Positions 56,107 to 64,000 of a DNA stretch of 64,000 nt are shown in pieces. The stretch's first letter is position 1; each line of letters begins with the position of its first letter. Both the position numbers and the translations under genes were made by a program. This stretch comes from Mycolicibacter sp. MU0102 (GTDB taxonomy: Bacteria; Actinomycetota; Actinomycetes; Mycobacteriales; Mycobacteriaceae). The stretch covers positions 4,216,001 to 4,280,000 of the forward strand of contig NZ_OY726398.1 of the NCBI RefSeq assembly GCF_963378105.1, read 5' to 3'. The notes below the pieces were generated by a model. The model did no database searches. It was not told where the DNA came from and was given only the letters and a program-made list of their open reading frames with translations.

Positions 56107-56823
56107 ATGCCGATGCTTCCACCGCACTCAGCCGAGCCCCACGACGGCTCGCTGGCGTCGAAACTCAATTGGTTGCGCGCCGGAGTATTGGGCGCCAACG
56201 ACGGCATCGTCTCGATCGCGGGCATCGTGGTCGGTGTTGCCGCGGCCACCGTGCAACGGGGTCCGATCTTCACCGCCGGTATCGCCGGTGTGGCGGCCGG
56301 CGCTGTATCAATGGCCCTCGGTGAGTACGTTTCGGTGAGTACGCAACGTGACACCGAACAGGCTGTGCTCCACAAGGAGCGTCGCGAACTGCAACAAGAC
56401 CCGGCTGCCGAGCTCGATGAACTTGCGAGTTTGTATGAAGCCAAAGGACTGTCGGCGGCAACAGCCCAGTTGGTGGCCGAAGAGCTGACCCATCACGATG
56501 CGTTCGCTGCGCACGCTGAGGTCGAGCTGGGCATCGATCCGGACGATTTGACCAACCCGTGGCAGGCTGCGGCGGCATCAGCCCTCGCGTTCACGGTGGG
56601 AGCGCTGTTGCCGATGGTCGCGATCCTGCTGCCGCCAACGACGTGGCGAGTGCCGGTGACCGTCCTGGTCGTGCTGCTGGCGCTGATGCTCACCGGTGTG
56701 GTCTCAGCACGCTTGGGTGGGGCAAACGTCCGAAACGCCTTGATCCGCAATACCACCGGCGGGGCGCTCGCGCTGGGCACCACATACCTGATCGGCCAGT
56801 TGGTCGGCCACACAATCGGCTAG
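56107..56823 (+). CDS. VIT1/CCC1 family iron/manganese transporter
   Basis: 238 residues from the ATG at 56107; TACGGT lies 7 bases upstream, suggesting a leaderless start. Five helices: LRAGVLGANDGIVSIAGIVVGVAAA contains the TM1 Asp-Gly motif of the family. A cytoplasmic Glu/His-rich region (about 80-150, with HKERREL and AEELTHHDAFAAH) would bind metal. Plant and yeast members move Fe(II) and Mn(II) into the vacuole; in bacteria they probably export or store these ions. A second Mn-type transporter in the window besides TerC. Confidence 0.92.
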   Translation: MPMLPPHSAEPHDGSLASKLNWLRAGVLGANDGIVSIAGIVVGVAAATVQRGPIFTAGIAGVAAGAVSMALGEYVSVSTQRDTEQAVLHKERRELQQDPAAELDELASLYEAKGLSAATAQLVAEELTHHDAFAAHAEVELGIDPDDLTNPWQAAAASALAFTVGALLPMVAILLPPTTWRVPVTVLVVLLALMLTGVVSARLGGANVRNALIRNTTGGALALGTTYLIGQLVGHTIG

Positions 56824-56834
56824 GTCTTGGGCTG

Positions 56835-58097
56835 ATGGACGATCACGCGCCCCCCGGCGAGCTGCGCCGGCAGCTGGGCCTGTTCGACGCGGTGACGATC
56901 GGGCTGGGCTCGATGCTCGGCGCCGGCATTTTCGTGGCGTTGGCGCCTGCGGCCGCAGCGGCCGGTGCGGCGATGCTGATCGGCCTGGTCGTGGCAGCGG
57001 TGATCGCCTACTGCAACGCGATTTCCTCGGCGCGGCTTGCGGCACGGTATCCGGCCTCCGGGGGTACCTACGTATACGGACGCGAGCGGCTGAGCCCGTT
57101 CTTCGGCTATCTGGCCGGGTGGGGATTCATCGTCGGCAAGACCGCATCGTGCGCGGCCATGGCGCTGACCGTGGGTTTCTATGCGTGGCCAGCGCACGCC
57201 CACGCGGTCGCGGTGACGGCGGTGCTGGGGCTGACCGCCGTCAACGTACTGGGCGTGCAGAAATCGGCGTGGCTGACCCGGGTGATCGTGGCGGTGGTGC
57301 TGGCGGTGCTGGCAGTGGTTGTGGTGACCGCCGCGGGCGCCCACGGTATTAAGACCGGTGGATTCGACCACTCGTCGGTGTCGGTGCCGGGGGTGTTGCA
57401 GGCAGCGGGCCTGCTGTTCTTTGCGTTCGCCGGCTATGCCCGCATCGCCACGCTGGGCGAGGAGGTACGGGACCCGGCCCACACCATTCCGCGCGCGATC
57501 CCGATCGCCTTGGCCATCACCCTTGTGGTGTACGCACTGGTGGCGACGGCAGCACTGAATGTTCTTGGCGCAGAAGGTCTTGCCAGCGCTTCGGCGCCCC
57601 TGGCGCAGGTGGTGACCGTCGCCGGGGCGGCCAAACTGACCGTGGCGGTCCAGATCGCAGCGATACTCGCGGCGACCGGGTCCTTGCTGGCCTTGATTCT
57701 GGGAGTGTCTCGTACCACCCTGGCCATGGCCCGTGACCGGTATCTGCCCGGGTTCTTGACCGCGGTGCATCCCCGGTACGGGGTGCCGCACCGCGCCGAA
57801 ATCGCGGTCGGTCTGGTGGTTGCCGTGCTGGCCGCCACTACCGATATTCGTGGTGCCATCGGGTTTTCCTCGTTCGCGGTCCTGGTGTACTACGCCGTGG
57901 CCAACGCCGCGGCCTGGACCTTGTCTGCCGCCGAGGGCCGTCCCCCGCGCCTGATCCCGATCATCGGCTTGGTGGGCTGCATTGTTGTCGCGTTCGCCTT
58001 GCCAGTCACCTCGGTCCTGGCCGGCCTCGCGGTGTTTGGCGTGGGTATTGCCGCTTACGGCGTGCACCGCCGGTTGGCGCGGCTCGGCCGTCGGTAG
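56835..58097 (+). CDS. APC family amino acid permease
   Basis: 420 residues from the ATG at 56835, 11 bases after the VIT gene. Twelve predicted helices; TM1 has FDAVTIGLGSMLGAGIFVALA, the substrate-binding GxGxxxGxGI motif. AFAGYARIATLGEEVRDPAHTIPRAI is the conserved TM6/7 region of cationic and broad-specificity members. It ends 78 bases before the Pls-like synthetase and could supply its amino acid, an inference from position alone. Confidence 0.9.
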   Translation: MDDHAPPGELRRQLGLFDAVTIGLGSMLGAGIFVALAPAAAAAGAAMLIGLVVAAVIAYCNAISSARLAARYPASGGTYVYGRERLSPFFGYLAGWGFIVGKTASCAAMALTVGFYAWPAHAHAVAVTAVLGLTAVNVLGVQKSAWLTRVIVAVVLAVLAVVVVTAAGAHGIKTGGFDHSSVSVPGVLQAAGLLFFAFAGYARIATLGEEVRDPAHTIPRAIPIALAITLVVYALVATAALNVLGAEGLASASAPLAQVVTVAGAAKLTVAVQIAAILAATGSLLALILGVSRTTLAMARDRYLPGFLTAVHPRYGVPHRAEIAVGLVVAVLAATTDIRGAIGFSSFAVLVYYAVANAAAWTLSAAEGRPPRLIPIIGLVGCIVVAFALPVTSVLAGLAVFGVGIAAYGVHRRLARLGRR

Positions 58098-58175
58098 CCC
58101 TCACCCGGGGAACAACGCGCCGAGCTGACGGTGACGCGCTGCACTCCCCGACCGTGCTGGGTACGTTCTACAGTC

Positions 58176-61100
58176 GTGCCCTCACCGCAAGTCCCCGCGC
58201 AATATCTGCGCGGCTGCTCGGCGCCGCAGCCCCGCACCCTGATCGACATTCTGCAAGAGACCGCTGCCCGCTACCCCGATGCTCCGGCCATCGACGACGG
58301 CAATGTGGTGTTGACCTACGCGGAGCTGATCGAGGACATCGCCGACAGTGTCGCGTGGCTGGCCGCCCGCGGCCTGGGCCGCGGCGATCGCATCGGCATT
58401 CGGATGCCGTCGGGCAATTACGCGCTGTACGTGGCGATCCTGTCCACGCTGGCGACCGGCGCGGCCTACGTGCCGGTGGACGCCGACGATCCGCCCGAGC
58501 GCGCCGAGCTGGTGTTCAACGAAGCCCAAGTGGCAGCGGTGATCACCGAACAGGGATTGATTCGCGGCCCCGGCGCGTCCCGCGGCTGGCGGGCCACGGC
58601 TCCGCAGACCAGCGACGACGCCTGGATCATCTTCACCTCGGGGTCCACCGGCACCCCGAAGGGCGTGGCTATCACGCACCGCAACGCGGCGGCCTTCGTC
58701 GACGCCGAAGCCCAGCTGTTCTTGCAGGACAACCCGATCGGGCCCGGCGACCGAGTGCTGGCGGGGCTGTCGGTCGCGTTCGACGCGTCCTGCGAGGAGA
58801 TGTGGCTGGCGTGGCGCTACGGCGCCTGTCTGGTGCCGGCGCCGCGGTCGCTGGTACGCAGCGGCATGGACCTGGGGCCATGGCTGGTGTCACGCGACGT
58901 GACCGTGGTGTCCACCGTGCCCACCCTGGCGGCACTGTGGCCGGCCGAGGCATTGGAGGCGGTGCGGCTGCTGATATTCGGCGGCGAGGCCTGCCCGCCG
59001 GAGCTGGTGTCCCGGCTGGCAGTGGACGGCCGCGAGGTGTGGAACACCTACGGCCCCACCGAGGCCACCGTGGTGGCATGCGCGGCGCAGCTCGACGGCA
59101 CCGGCCCGGTTCAGATCGGACTGCCGCTGTTGGGTTGGGACCTGGCCGTGCTCGGCCCCGACGGGGCACCGGTGGCCACCGGCGAAGTCGGCGAGCTGGT
59201 GATCGGCGGTGTCGGGCTGGGCCGCTACCTGGACCCCGACCGAGACGCCGAGAAGTACGCGCCGCTACCGCAGCTGGATTGGCCGCGGGCCTACCGCAGC
59301 GGCGATCTGGTGCGGTTGGACGCCGACGGGCTGGTGTTCTGCGGCCGGGCCGATGACCAGGTCAAGGTCGGCGGCCGGCGCATCGAATTGGGCGAGGTGG
59401 ACAGCGCCCTGGTGACGCTGCCCGGCGTCAGCGGCGGCGCGGCTGCGGTGCGGACCAGCGCCGCGGGAACCCCGCTGTTGGTCGGTTACCTGGTCAGCAC
59501 CGACCCGGACTTCGATCTGACGGCCGCACGCGCCGAGCTGGGCCGGCAGCTGCCCGCCGCGCTGGTGCCCCGGCTGGTGCTGGTCGACGAACTGCCTACG
59601 CGCACATCGGGCAAGGTGGACCGCGATGCGCTGCCGTGGCCGGTCGGGCCGGAGCCGGGTGCCCTGCCCGGCGGAGTTCTCGCCGACGGCCCGGACAGCA
59701 CCCTGGGCTGGCTGGCCGGACTGTGGCGCGACGTGCTGGGCGCCGCGGTCGACGACGAGCAGGCCGACTTCTTCGCCCTCGGCGGCGGATCGCTGCAAGC
59801 CGCACAGCTGGTGGCCGCGGTGCGGCAGCGTTACCCGCAGACCACCGTCGCCCAGCTCTACGACCGTCCGCGCCTGGGCTCCCTGGCCGGGTTCCTCGAC
59901 GACATGGGCCGCAGTGATCCCGCAGCCGAGGCCGCGTCCCGCGCGGTTGAGCCCACGCCGTGGCAGACCCAAGCCGCGCAGGTGCTGCTGTCGGTGCCAC
60001 TGGCCACGCTGACCGGGCTGCAGTGGGTGACGTGGCTGGCGCTGATCAACAACGTGGTGTCGGCGGTGCACCCGCTGTCTTGGCTGGTGCGGCTCGACTG
60101 GTGGTGGGTGATCGCCGCCTTCGTGCTGTTCGTGACCCCGCTGGGCCGGATGGGCATCGCCGCACTGGGGGCGCGCACACTACTGCGCAACCTGGCGCCG
60201 GGGACCTACCGGCGCGGCGGACCCGAGCACCTGCGGGTCTGGATCGCCGAACGGCTCGCCACCGCCAGCGGCGCCGAGAACCTTTCCGGCGCACCGTGGC
60301 TGGTGTATTACGCGCGGGCTCTGGGTAACAAGATTGGCGAGGGCGTGGACCTGCACTCCGCCCCGCCGGTGACCGGGATGTTGACGCTGGGCCACCGGTG
60401 TTCCATCGAGCCGGAGGTGGATCTGACCGGGCACTGGATCGACGGCGATGCGTTCCACGTCGGTCCCGTGACGGTAGGCAACGACGCCACCATCGGTGCC
60501 CGCACCACCCTGCTGCCCGGCGCCACGGTCGGCAAGGACGCCGACGTCGCTCCCGGGTCCGGGGTAGTCGGTGAGGTGAAGAAGGGCCAGTACTGGACGG
60601 GTTCGCCGGCGGTGAAATCCGGTAAGGCGCACCATCCCTGGCCGGATCACCGGCCGCCGCCGCGCCCGGTGTGGGCTGCGGTGTACGGCCTGACGTCGCT
60701 GTTGCTCGCCGGCCTGCCGCTACTGGCGCTGGGAGCCGGGCTGGCGGTGCTGGGCCGGGCCGTTCGGGACTGCGCCACGCTGACCGAGGCAATCCGCCCG
60801 GCGGCGCTGGCCACCCCGCTGGCCGCGCTGGTCGCGATGTTCAGCTATGCCGCCTTGACCGTGATCGGGGTGCGGCTGTTGTCGATCGGGCTGCGCGACG
60901 GTTACCACCCGGTGCGCAGCCGGGTGGGTTGGCAGCTGTGGGCCACCGAACGTCTGATGGACGACGCTCGTGACTATCTTTTTCCGGTGTACGCCAGCCT
61001 GATCACACCGTGGTGGCTGCGATTGCTGGGGGCCAAGGTGGGCGCCGGCACCGAGATCTCCACCGCGCTGGTGATCCCGAAGTTCACCACGATCGCCGAC

Positions 61101-62102
61101 GGCGCCTTTCTCGCCGACGACACCATGGTGGCCTCCTACGAGTTGGGCGGCGGTTGGATCCACGTCGCACCGGCCACCATCGGCAAGCGCGCATTCCTGG
61201 GCAATTCCGGGATCACCCAGCCGGGCAGGCGGGTCCCCGACAACTCCTTGGTGGCAGTGCTGTCGACGGCGCCGCACAAGGCCAAGACCGGCTCGTCGTG
61301 GCTGGGCAGCCCGCCGGTGCGACTGCGACGTAAAGCCGCCGACCTCGACGCCGAGCGAACGTTCGAACCCCCGCTGCGACTGAAGGTGATGCGCGCCGTC
61401 ATGGAGACATTCCGGCTGATCCCGGTCGTGGTCACGTTCGCGATCGGGGCCGCGGTTTTGGGCGCGTTGCAGTGGGGGGCAACAACGTTCGGCTACGGAT
61501 GGACCGCCCTGGGCAGCGGCGTCACGCTGCTGGCCGCGGGTGCAGTGGCCGGCGGCAGCGCGGTGGTGGCGAAATGGCTGACCGTGGGCCGGATCCGGGC
61601 GTCACAGCGCCCGCTGTGGTCGTCGTTCGTGTGGCGCAACGAGGTCTCCGACGCTTTCGTCGAAACGGTTGCCGCCCCGTGGTTCGCCCGCGCCGCAACC
61701 GGTACCCCGGTGATGAACCTGTGGTTGCGGGCGCTCGGCGCCACCATCGGCCGCGGCGTGTGGTGCGAGACGTACTGGCTGCCCGAAGCCGACCTGGTAA
61801 CGCTGGACGCCGGCGCAACGGTGAACCGCGGCTGCGTGGTGCAGACCCACCTGTTCCACGACCGGATCATGCAGATGGACACCGTCACGCTGGATGCAGG
61901 CGCCACCTTGGGGCCCAACTGTGTGGCGTTGCCCGCGGCCCGGCTGGGCGCCGGTGCCACCGTCGGACCGGCCTCGCTGGTGATGCGCGGCGACGAAGTG
62001 CCGGCGGCGACGCGCTGGCAGGGCAATCCCATTGCGCCGTGGCCGGTGTCGGGTAAGAAACGCGGCTCATCGGCCGCCGCTAGGCAGGAGCCCGCGGCGT
62101 GA
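58176..62102 (+). CDS. Pls-type membrane NRPS (epsilon-poly-lysine synthetase-like)
   Basis: 1308 residues from a GTG at 58176 (TACGTT 8 bases upstream); S. albulus Pls is about 1319. Adenylation domain about 20-470 with FTSGSTGTPKG (from 153), NTYGPTEATV and a C-terminal TSGKVDRD Lys. Carrier domain with Ser539 in FALGGGSLQ. Then six membrane helices (around 610, 645, 835, 880, 1090, 1125) interleaved with three soluble segments carrying left-handed beta-helix hexapeptides (VTVGNDATIGARTTLLPG and similar). There is no condensation or thioesterase domain of standard type. This is the architecture of enzymes that polymerise one amino acid. Pocket residues suggest lysine. Translationally coupled to an M1 aminopeptidase. 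Confidence 0.9.
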   Translation: MPSPQVPAQYLRGCSAPQPRTLIDILQETAARYPDAPAIDDGNVVLTYAELIEDIADSVAWLAARGLGRGDRIGIRMPSGNYALYVAILSTLATGAAYVPVDADDPPERAELVFNEAQVAAVITEQGLIRGPGASRGWRATAPQTSDDAWIIFTSGSTGTPKGVAITHRNAAAFVDAEAQLFLQDNPIGPGDRVLAGLSVAFDASCEEMWLAWRYGACLVPAPRSLVRSGMDLGPWLVSRDVTVVSTVPTLAALWPAEALEAVRLLIFGGEACPPELVSRLAVDGREVWNTYGPTEATVVACAAQLDGTGPVQIGLPLLGWDLAVLGPDGAPVATGEVGELVIGGVGLGRYLDPDRDAEKYAPLPQLDWPRAYRSGDLVRLDADGLVFCGRADDQVKVGGRRIELGEVDSALVTLPGVSGGAAAVRTSAAGTPLLVGYLVSTDPDFDLTAARAELGRQLPAALVPRLVLVDELPTRTSGKVDRDALPWPVGPEPGALPGGVLADGPDSTLGWLAGLWRDVLGAAVDDEQADFFALGGGSLQAAQLVAAVRQRYPQTTVAQLYDRPRLGSLAGFLDDMGRSDPAAEAASRAVEPTPWQTQAAQVLLSVPLATLTGLQWVTWLALINNVVSAVHPLSWLVRLDWWWVIAAFVLFVTPLGRMGIAALGARTLLRNLAPGTYRRGGPEHLRVWIAERLATASGAENLSGAPWLVYYARALGNKIGEGVDLHSAPPVTGMLTLGHRCSIEPEVDLTGHWIDGDAFHVGPVTVGNDATIGARTTLLPGATVGKDADVAPGSGVVGEVKKGQYWTGSPAVKSGKAHHPWPDHRPPPRPVWAAVYGLTSLLLAGLPLLALGAGLAVLGRAVRDCATLTEAIRPAALATPLAALVAMFSYAALTVIGVRLLSIGLRDGYHPVRSRVGWQLWATERLMDDARDYLFPVYASLITPWWLRLLGAKVGAGTEISTALVIPKFTTIADGAFLADDTMVASYELGGGWIHVAPATIGKRAFLGNSGITQPGRRVPDNSLVAVLSTAPHKAKTGSSWLGSPPVRLRRKAADLDAERTFEPPLRLKVMRAVMETFRLIPVVVTFAIGAAVLGALQWGATTFGYGWTALGSGVTLLAAGAVAGGSAVVAKWLTVGRIRASQRPLWSSFVWRNEVSDAFVETVAAPWFARAATGTPVMNLWLRALGATIGRGVWCETYWLPEADLVTLDAGATVNRGCVVQTHLFHDRIMQMDTVTLDAGATLGPNCVALPAARLGAGATVGPASLVMRGDEVPAATRWQGNPIAPWPVSGKKRGSSAAARQEPAA

Positions 62103-63442
62103 GCAAACCCACGAAGGCAGCCAAGGCCCCCGCTCCTGTTGTTGACCCGTATCTGCCCGGCAGCGGCAACAGCGGCTACCGGGTATCGCGCTACGAGCTC
62201 GACCTGGAGTACAAGGTCAGCAGCAACCGGCTCTCGGGCACCGCGACCATCACCGCGGTCGCATTGGCCGCGCTGCGCGAGTTCACCCTGGACCTTGCCG
62301 ACACACTGTCGGTGGCGAAGGTGTGGGTCAACGGCCGACCACCCGCGCGGTTCGCCACCTCGTCGGCGAAGCTGCGGATCACGCTGGGCGCCACGGTGCC
62401 GCCGGGCGCCGCGCTGGTGATCGTCGTCCGGTACTCGGGATCACCGCGCCCCAGCGAAACACTGTGGGGCGAAGTTGGTTTCGAGGAGTTGACCGATGGC
62501 GCACTGGTCTCCGGGCAGCCCAACGGCGCACCGTCGTGGTTCCCGTGTGACGATCACCCCTACGCCAAGGCCAGCTACCGGATCCAGATCAGCACCGACA
62601 GCCCGTACTACGCGGTGGCCAACGGCGAACTGATATCGCGACGGACCCGGGCCACCCGCACCACCTGGACCTACGAGCAGCCCGAGCCGACCCCGACTTA
62701 TCTGGTAACCCTGCAGATCGGCCGGTACGTGGCCCGCCGGTTGCCGGGCTCGACGGTGGCAATCCGTGCGGTGCTGCCGGCCCGCCTGCAGACCGAGTTC
62801 GAGCAGGATTTCGCAGAACAGGCACAGATGATGGAGCTGTTCGTGCGCCTGTTCGGGCCCTACCCGCTGGCGGCAGGCTACACCGTGCTGGTGACCGACG
62901 ATAATCTGGAGATTCCCCTTGAAGCACAGGGGATTTCGATCTTCGGAGCCAACCACTGCGACGGCACCGGGGGCTCCAACCGACTGATCGCCCACGAACT
63001 GGCCCACCAGTGGTTCGGTAACAGCGTGACCCTGCGACGCTGGAGCGATATCTGGCTGCATGAGGGGTTCGCCTGCTACGCCGAATGGCTGTGGTCGGAA
63101 CATTCCGGCGGACCGAGCGCCGACCAGCTGGCGCGCCGTTACCACCGTCAACTGGCGGGCCTGCCGCAAGATCTGCTGCTGGCCGATCCCGGACCGGCCG
63201 ACATGTTCGACGACCGGGTGTACAAGCGCGGGGCGATCACCCTGCATCTGCTGCGCGGCCGGCTGGGCGACGACGCCTTCTTCGCGCTGCTGCGCGACTG
63301 GACGTCGCGCTACCGTCACGGCAACGCCGGCACCGAAGACTTCACCGCACTGGCCGCCGGATACGCGGGCGAACCGCTGCAATCGTTGTGGCAGGCCTGG
63401 CTGTATTCCACTGCAGTTCCCCCGCTGGCAGCGCCTCGTTAA
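62099..63442 (+). CDS. short M1 family zinc aminopeptidase
   Basis: 447 residues from a GTG overlapping the synthetase stop (GTGA). Zinc site HELAH (299-303) with the distal Glu in WLHEGFACYAEW. The exopeptidase GxMEN motif is replaced by IPLEAQG, as in short actinobacterial members. No signal peptide, so cytoplasmic. The N-terminal beta domain covers about 25-210. In Streptomyces albulus, poly-lysine-degrading enzymes (Pld) are M1-type zinc aminopeptidases, so this may degrade the polymer made by the coupled synthetase. Confidence 0.9.
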   Translation: MSKPTKAAKAPAPVVDPYLPGSGNSGYRVSRYELDLEYKVSSNRLSGTATITAVALAALREFTLDLADTLSVAKVWVNGRPPARFATSSAKLRITLGATVPPGAALVIVVRYSGSPRPSETLWGEVGFEELTDGALVSGQPNGAPSWFPCDDHPYAKASYRIQISTDSPYYAVANGELISRRTRATRTTWTYEQPEPTPTYLVTLQIGRYVARRLPGSTVAIRAVLPARLQTEFEQDFAEQAQMMELFVRLFGPYPLAAGYTVLVTDDNLEIPLEAQGISIFGANHCDGTGGSNRLIAHELAHQWFGNSVTLRRWSDIWLHEGFACYAEWLWSEHSGGPSADQLARRYHRQLAGLPQDLLLADPGPADMFDDRVYKRGAITLHLLRGRLGDDAFFALLRDWTSRYRHGNAGTEDFTALAAGYAGEPLQSLWQAWLYSTAVPPLAAPR

Positions 63443-63548
63443 CCAAACGGGCCCGGTAGATATGTGTTTCGTATGAGTCATCGCTGCCGAGTTGCCCGGT
63501 CGTAGCTAGCGAAAATAGCGTCAAATATCGGCGATCGAGGAGTGGCCG

Positions 63549-64000
63549 ATGAATTTCGCAGCGCTGCCACCTGAAGTCAACTCTGGCCTGATGTACACCG
63601 GAGCGGGCTCAGGACCCATCCGCGCCGCCGCCACCGCCTGGAAAACCATGGCAGCCGAACTCGAATCAGCAGCCAACAACTACCGCACCATCATCGCCGA
63701 ACTCACCGACCAAACCTGGCAAGGCCCGTCGGCAACAGCCATGGCCGCCGCCGCCACCCCCTACGCCGCCTGGATGAGCACCACCGCCACCAAAGCTAGC
63801 CACGCCGGCACCCAAGCCGCAGCCGCCGCGGTCGCCTACGAAACCGCCTACGCCATGACCGTGCCCCCAGCCGTCATCGCCGCCAACCGCACCCAACTGG
63901 CCACCCTGGTCGCCACCAACTTCCTCGGCACCAACACCGCCGCCATCGCCGCCACCGAAGCCCACTACAGCGAAATGTGGGCCCAAGACGCCACCGCCAT
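63549..64000 (+). CDS. PPE family protein, 3' end outside the window
   Basis: 150 codons are visible from the ATG at 63549, with GAGGAG 6 bases upstream. Starts MNFAALPPEVNSGLMYTGAG; PPE at residues 7-9, the WxG turn TWQGPSATA near 58, and LVATNFLGTNTAAIAATEAHY-type helix near 120-145. The PPE helical domain pairs with a PE protein for type VII secretion; no PE gene is immediately upstream. Codon use is strongly C-ending. The subclass cannot be told without the C-terminus. Confidence 0.95.
   Translation, partial: MNFAALPPEVNSGLMYTGAGSGPIRAAATAWKTMAAELESAANNYRTIIAELTDQTWQGPSATAMAAAATPYAAWMSTTATKASHAGTQAAAAAVAYETAYAMTVPPAVIAANRTQLATLVATNFLGTNTAAIAATEAHYSEMWAQDATA

Noticed and set aside
63666..63986. 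Gly-rich minus-strand frame resembling a PE_PGRS repeat
   Set aside because: It is the reverse of the Ala/Thr/Asn-rich PPE domain; the Gly richness comes from reverse-complemented GCC and ACC codons.

Overview
The window is high-GC DNA from a mycobacterium (Mycobacterium sensu lato). Evidence for this is the gene content (Lsr2, ClpC1, two PPE proteins, an MmpL, a 13E12-type DUF222/HNH protein, a LexA box of the mycobacterial type) and a gene order that follows the M. tuberculosis H37Rv segment Rv3596c to Rv3635 (recalled, not searched). I cannot name the species.

Layout. (1) 0.4-15.1 kb, minus strand: a housekeeping run transcribed in the order ftsH, folE, folP, folB, folK, a DUF3180 membrane protein, a DUF6779 membrane protein, a DUF2520 Rossmann protein, panC, panD, coaX, lysS, lsr2, clpC1. 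It covers folate, pantothenate and CoA synthesis plus proteolysis and a nucleoid protein, with many ATGA-type overlaps. (2) 15.2-20.2 kb: an epoxide hydrolase, luciferase-like monooxygenase and zinc alcohol dehydrogenase operon, an SCO6745-family protein and the lipoprotein LpqG. (3) 20.2-39 kb: an apparent accessory island between lpqG and hpt, which are neighbours in M. tuberculosis apart from this block. It holds a DUF222/HNH gene with a perfect LexA box on its start codon, an MmpL4/5-like exporter, a GjpA-like secreted protein, a methyltransferase, and an isonitrile lipopeptide (INLP) cluster: PPE1, the isonitrile-forming oxygenase, the FcoT-like enzyme, FadD10, an ACP and a single-module NRPS. 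An orphan HMA metal-binding protein, a frameshifted wax ester synthase and a DUF5994 protein follow. (4) 39-58 kb: hpt, tilS, a DUF2342 metalloprotein, dacB, ppa, a TetR/deazaflavin oxidoreductase pair with two operator palindromes, TerC, three genes for polyprenyl-linked glycan handling, a very large P-type ATPase with a histone-like tail, a GalE-type epimerase, a membrane glycosyltransferase-like protein, a VIT transporter and an amino acid permease. (5) 58.2-63.4 kb: a Pls-type (epsilon-poly-lysine synthetase-like) membrane NRPS translationally coupled to an M1 aminopeptidase. A PPE gene then runs off the window end.

Two systems stand out. The first is the island, which may be a nearly complete isonitrile metallophore locus: synthesis, a candidate MmpL exporter, cell-envelope PPE and GjpA-like proteins, and a copper-type HMA protein. 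The second is the Pls-like synthetase plus aminopeptidase. Its adenylation pocket, read by eye, matches the lysine code as I remember it, suggesting that mycobacteria may make and degrade a poly-amino acid. Several genes also show a TANNNT box 6-9 bases before the start codon, which predicts leaderless mRNAs. No tRNA, rRNA, CRISPR array or insertion sequence was seen.
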